This document shows, piece by piece, positions 62,953-64,000 of a DNA stretch of 64,000 bases. Positions within the stretch are counted from its first letter, which is position 1. Each line of letters begins with the position of its first letter. Made by a program: the position numbers and the translations under genes. The DNA comes from Anderseniella sp963787895 (GTDB lineage: Bacteria; Pseudomonadota; Alphaproteobacteria; Rhizobiales; Aestuariivirgaceae): the NCBI GenBank assembly GCA_963787895.1, contig CAWBEX010000008.1:310001-374000 (forward strand). The letters run 5' to 3'. The notes beneath the pieces are model-generated. The model did no database searches. It was given only the letters and a program-made list of their open reading frames with translations, and was not told the origin of the DNA.

Positions 62953-62969
62953 TCTGGAATAGTTCCAGA
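62953..62969. promoter_or_regulatory. Inverted repeat resembling an Irr iron-control element, upstream of nfuA
   Basis: TCTGGAA-TAG-TTCCAGA has perfect 7-bp arms with a 3-bp centre. The rhizobial Irr element is usually written TTTAGAA-N3-TTCTAAA; each arm here matches 5 of 7. It lies 72 bp before nfuA and covers the probable -35 region of a TATATA -10 box at 62975-62980. Confidence 0.5.
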
Positions 62970-63040
62970 AAACGTATATATGTAGATGGCAGGCCCTGAA
63001 GCACAATTCAGCTGTTCATGATGCAGGAGATCAAAAGGCA

Positions 63041-63598
63041 ATGTTCATTCAAACGGAAGCGACCCCGAATCCGAGCACTTTGAAGTTCATTCCCGGTAAA
63101 CCGGTTGTCGATGGAGACCCGCGCGATTTTCGTTCAGCAGCCGATGCTACCGCATCGCCATTGGCAGAACGCCTGTTTTCAGTTGACGGTGTTGAAGGTG
63201 TTTTTCTGGGCGCTGATTTTATCACCGTTACCAAGACCGAAGGTGAATGGCAGCATCTCAAGCCGGCGGTACTGGGTGCCATCATGGAGCACTATATGTC
63301 CGGCGCTCCTGTTCTGCGTAGTGACGGTGGTCCTGTCCTGGCAGAAGAAGGTGAATATGCCGAGGCTGATGAGCAGATCGTCACTACCATTAAAGAGTTG
63401 CTGGACACGCGCGTTCGTCCGGCTGTGGCCCAGGATGGCGGAGACATTACCTTCCATGGTTTCAAGGAGGGTGTAGTGTACCTGCACATGAAAGGTGCCT
63501 GCGCCGGCTGCCCGAGTTCAACGGCGACCTTGAAACACGGCATTGAAAATCTGCTTCGCCACTTCATTCCCGAAGTAAGTGAAGTACGCCCCGTCTGA
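63041..63598 (+). CDS. NifU-family Fe-S cluster carrier (NfuA/Nfu-type)
   Basis: 185 aa. N-terminal Nfu_N domain (MFIQTEATPNPSTLKFIPG) and a C-terminal NifU domain with the cluster-binding C-x2-C in GACAGCPSSTATLKHG. Carries a bridging 4Fe-4S cluster to client proteins. A close relative of mitochondrial NFU1, which also joins these two domains. The upstream inverted repeat suggests iron control. Gene 44 bp before tsaB. Confidence 0.95.
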   Translation: MFIQTEATPNPSTLKFIPGKPVVDGDPRDFRSAADATASPLAERLFSVDGVEGVFLGADFITVTKTEGEWQHLKPAVLGAIMEHYMSGAPVLRSDGGPVLAEEGEYAEADEQIVTTIKELLDTRVRPAVAQDGGDITFHGFKEGVVYLHMKGACAGCPSSTATLKHGIENLLRHFIPEVSEVRPV

Positions 63599-63642
63599 AG
63601 CGCACTGATCAGAAAACATGAGCCCGGGAGCGGGCCTGCCGC

Positions 63643-64000
63643 ATGATTGTATTGAGTATGGATACGGCCCATGCGGCCTGCTCGGTTTGTGTTTTTGACA
63701 CCGATGCCGCAAAGCCACTTGCAGACATCTCTGAGCCCATGCAGAAGGGGCATGCTGAGCGCCTCTCCGGCATGGTTGATGAGGCCATGCGATTGGGCGG
63801 TGTCAAATACACCGAAGTTGACCGTCTTGCAGCGTGTTCCGGGCCCGGCACTTTCACAGGCGTGCGTATTGCATTGTCATTTGTTCGCGGTCTCGCACTA
63901 GTTTTGAAGGTGCCTGCAGTTGGTGTGACGACTTTCGCTGCTTTGTCAGAAGCCGCCCGTCCGTTGGTAGGAGGTCGGCGTTTGTGGATCGTTCAGGATG
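63643..64000 (+). CDS. tsaB: tRNA threonylcarbamoyladenosine biosynthesis protein TsaB (5' part; runs off the edge)
   Basis: 119 codons are visible. N-terminal VLSMDTAHAACSVCVFD of the ASKHA fold and ACSGPGTFTGVRIALSFVRGLAL are TsaB hallmarks. It works with TsaD and TsaE to form t6A37 in tRNA. The nfuA-tsaB order is common in alphaproteobacteria. C-terminal half not in the window. Confidence 0.93.
   Translation, partial: MIVLSMDTAHAACSVCVFDTDAAKPLADISEPMQKGHAERLSGMVDEAMRLGGVKYTEVDRLAACSGPGTFTGVRIALSFVRGLALVLKVPAVGVTTFAALSEAARPLVGGRRLWIVQD

Noticed and set aside
63622..63635. GCCCG-GGAG-CGGGC hairpin between nfuA and tsaB
   Set aside because: Only a 5-bp stem and no U tract; not enough to call a terminator.

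Overview
The window is a continuous stretch of alphaproteobacterial chromosome around the replication origin, probably from a Hyphomicrobiales (Rhizobiales)-like organism with mid-range GC. Several things point there: the block hemE-hemJ-rho-mnmE-mnmG-rsmG-parA-parB-holA-lptE-leuS; an AT-rich gap between hemE and the PpsR/DUF299 gene, the known origin position in Caulobacter and relatives; ParB-binding parS-like sites 6-9 kb from that gap; a CenR/OtpR-type response regulator beyond leuS; and a hisB-DUF2628-hisHAFE-coaA operon divergent from hslVU. No phage, insertion sequence, CRISPR, rRNA or tRNA was seen.

Layout. 1-2.5 kb: cyclic-nucleotide-binding protein (partial), cenR-like regulator, L,D-transpeptidase and the PLP-homeostasis protein. 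2.5-6.7 kb: leuS-lptE-holA. 6.7-17.4 kb: leftward leading-strand block parB, parA, rsmG, mnmG (broken by one extra base), mnmE, rho, hemJ and hemE, interrupted by one rightward DUF255 thioredoxin-like gene. 17.4-17.8 kb: predicted oriC. 17.8-21.4 kb: ppsR-maf-aroE-coaE-dnaQ, tightly overlapped. 21.4-25.6 kb: secB and fxsA leftward, then timA-like, mltA, smr and an XRE regulator. 25.6-32.1 kb: hslVU leftward and the histidine/coaA operon rightward. 32-38.4 kb: adenosine kinase-like, EI24, nth, DUF2244, Ada-like, gpmA, dapB, SRPBCC and DUF1330 genes. 38.4-44.2 kb: the chaperone cluster dnaJ, dnaK, grpE and hrcA, with alkB inserted. 44.3-50.8 kb: rph-VOC-rdgB-hemW, the LppC-type lipoprotein, rsmI-yraN-gshB. 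50.8-64 kb: yifB/comM behind an SOS box, a hybrid histidine kinase, mutS, glnD, murJ, trpS, nfuA and the start of tsaB.

How it works together. The core is a replication, segregation and heat-shock neighbourhood. ParAB with clustered parS sites would move the origin region. Two chaperone/protease promoters (hslV, dnaK) fit the alphaproteobacterial RpoH pattern. yifB carries a good LexA box (GTTC-N7-GTTC). nfuA sits behind a 7-3-7 inverted repeat resembling an Irr iron-control element. The dnaK leader can fold into a three-way junction just before its ribosome binding site.

I found no evidence of a new defence or biosynthetic system. The observations most worth checking are the mnmG frameshift, the origin and parS layout, and the regulatory elements named above.
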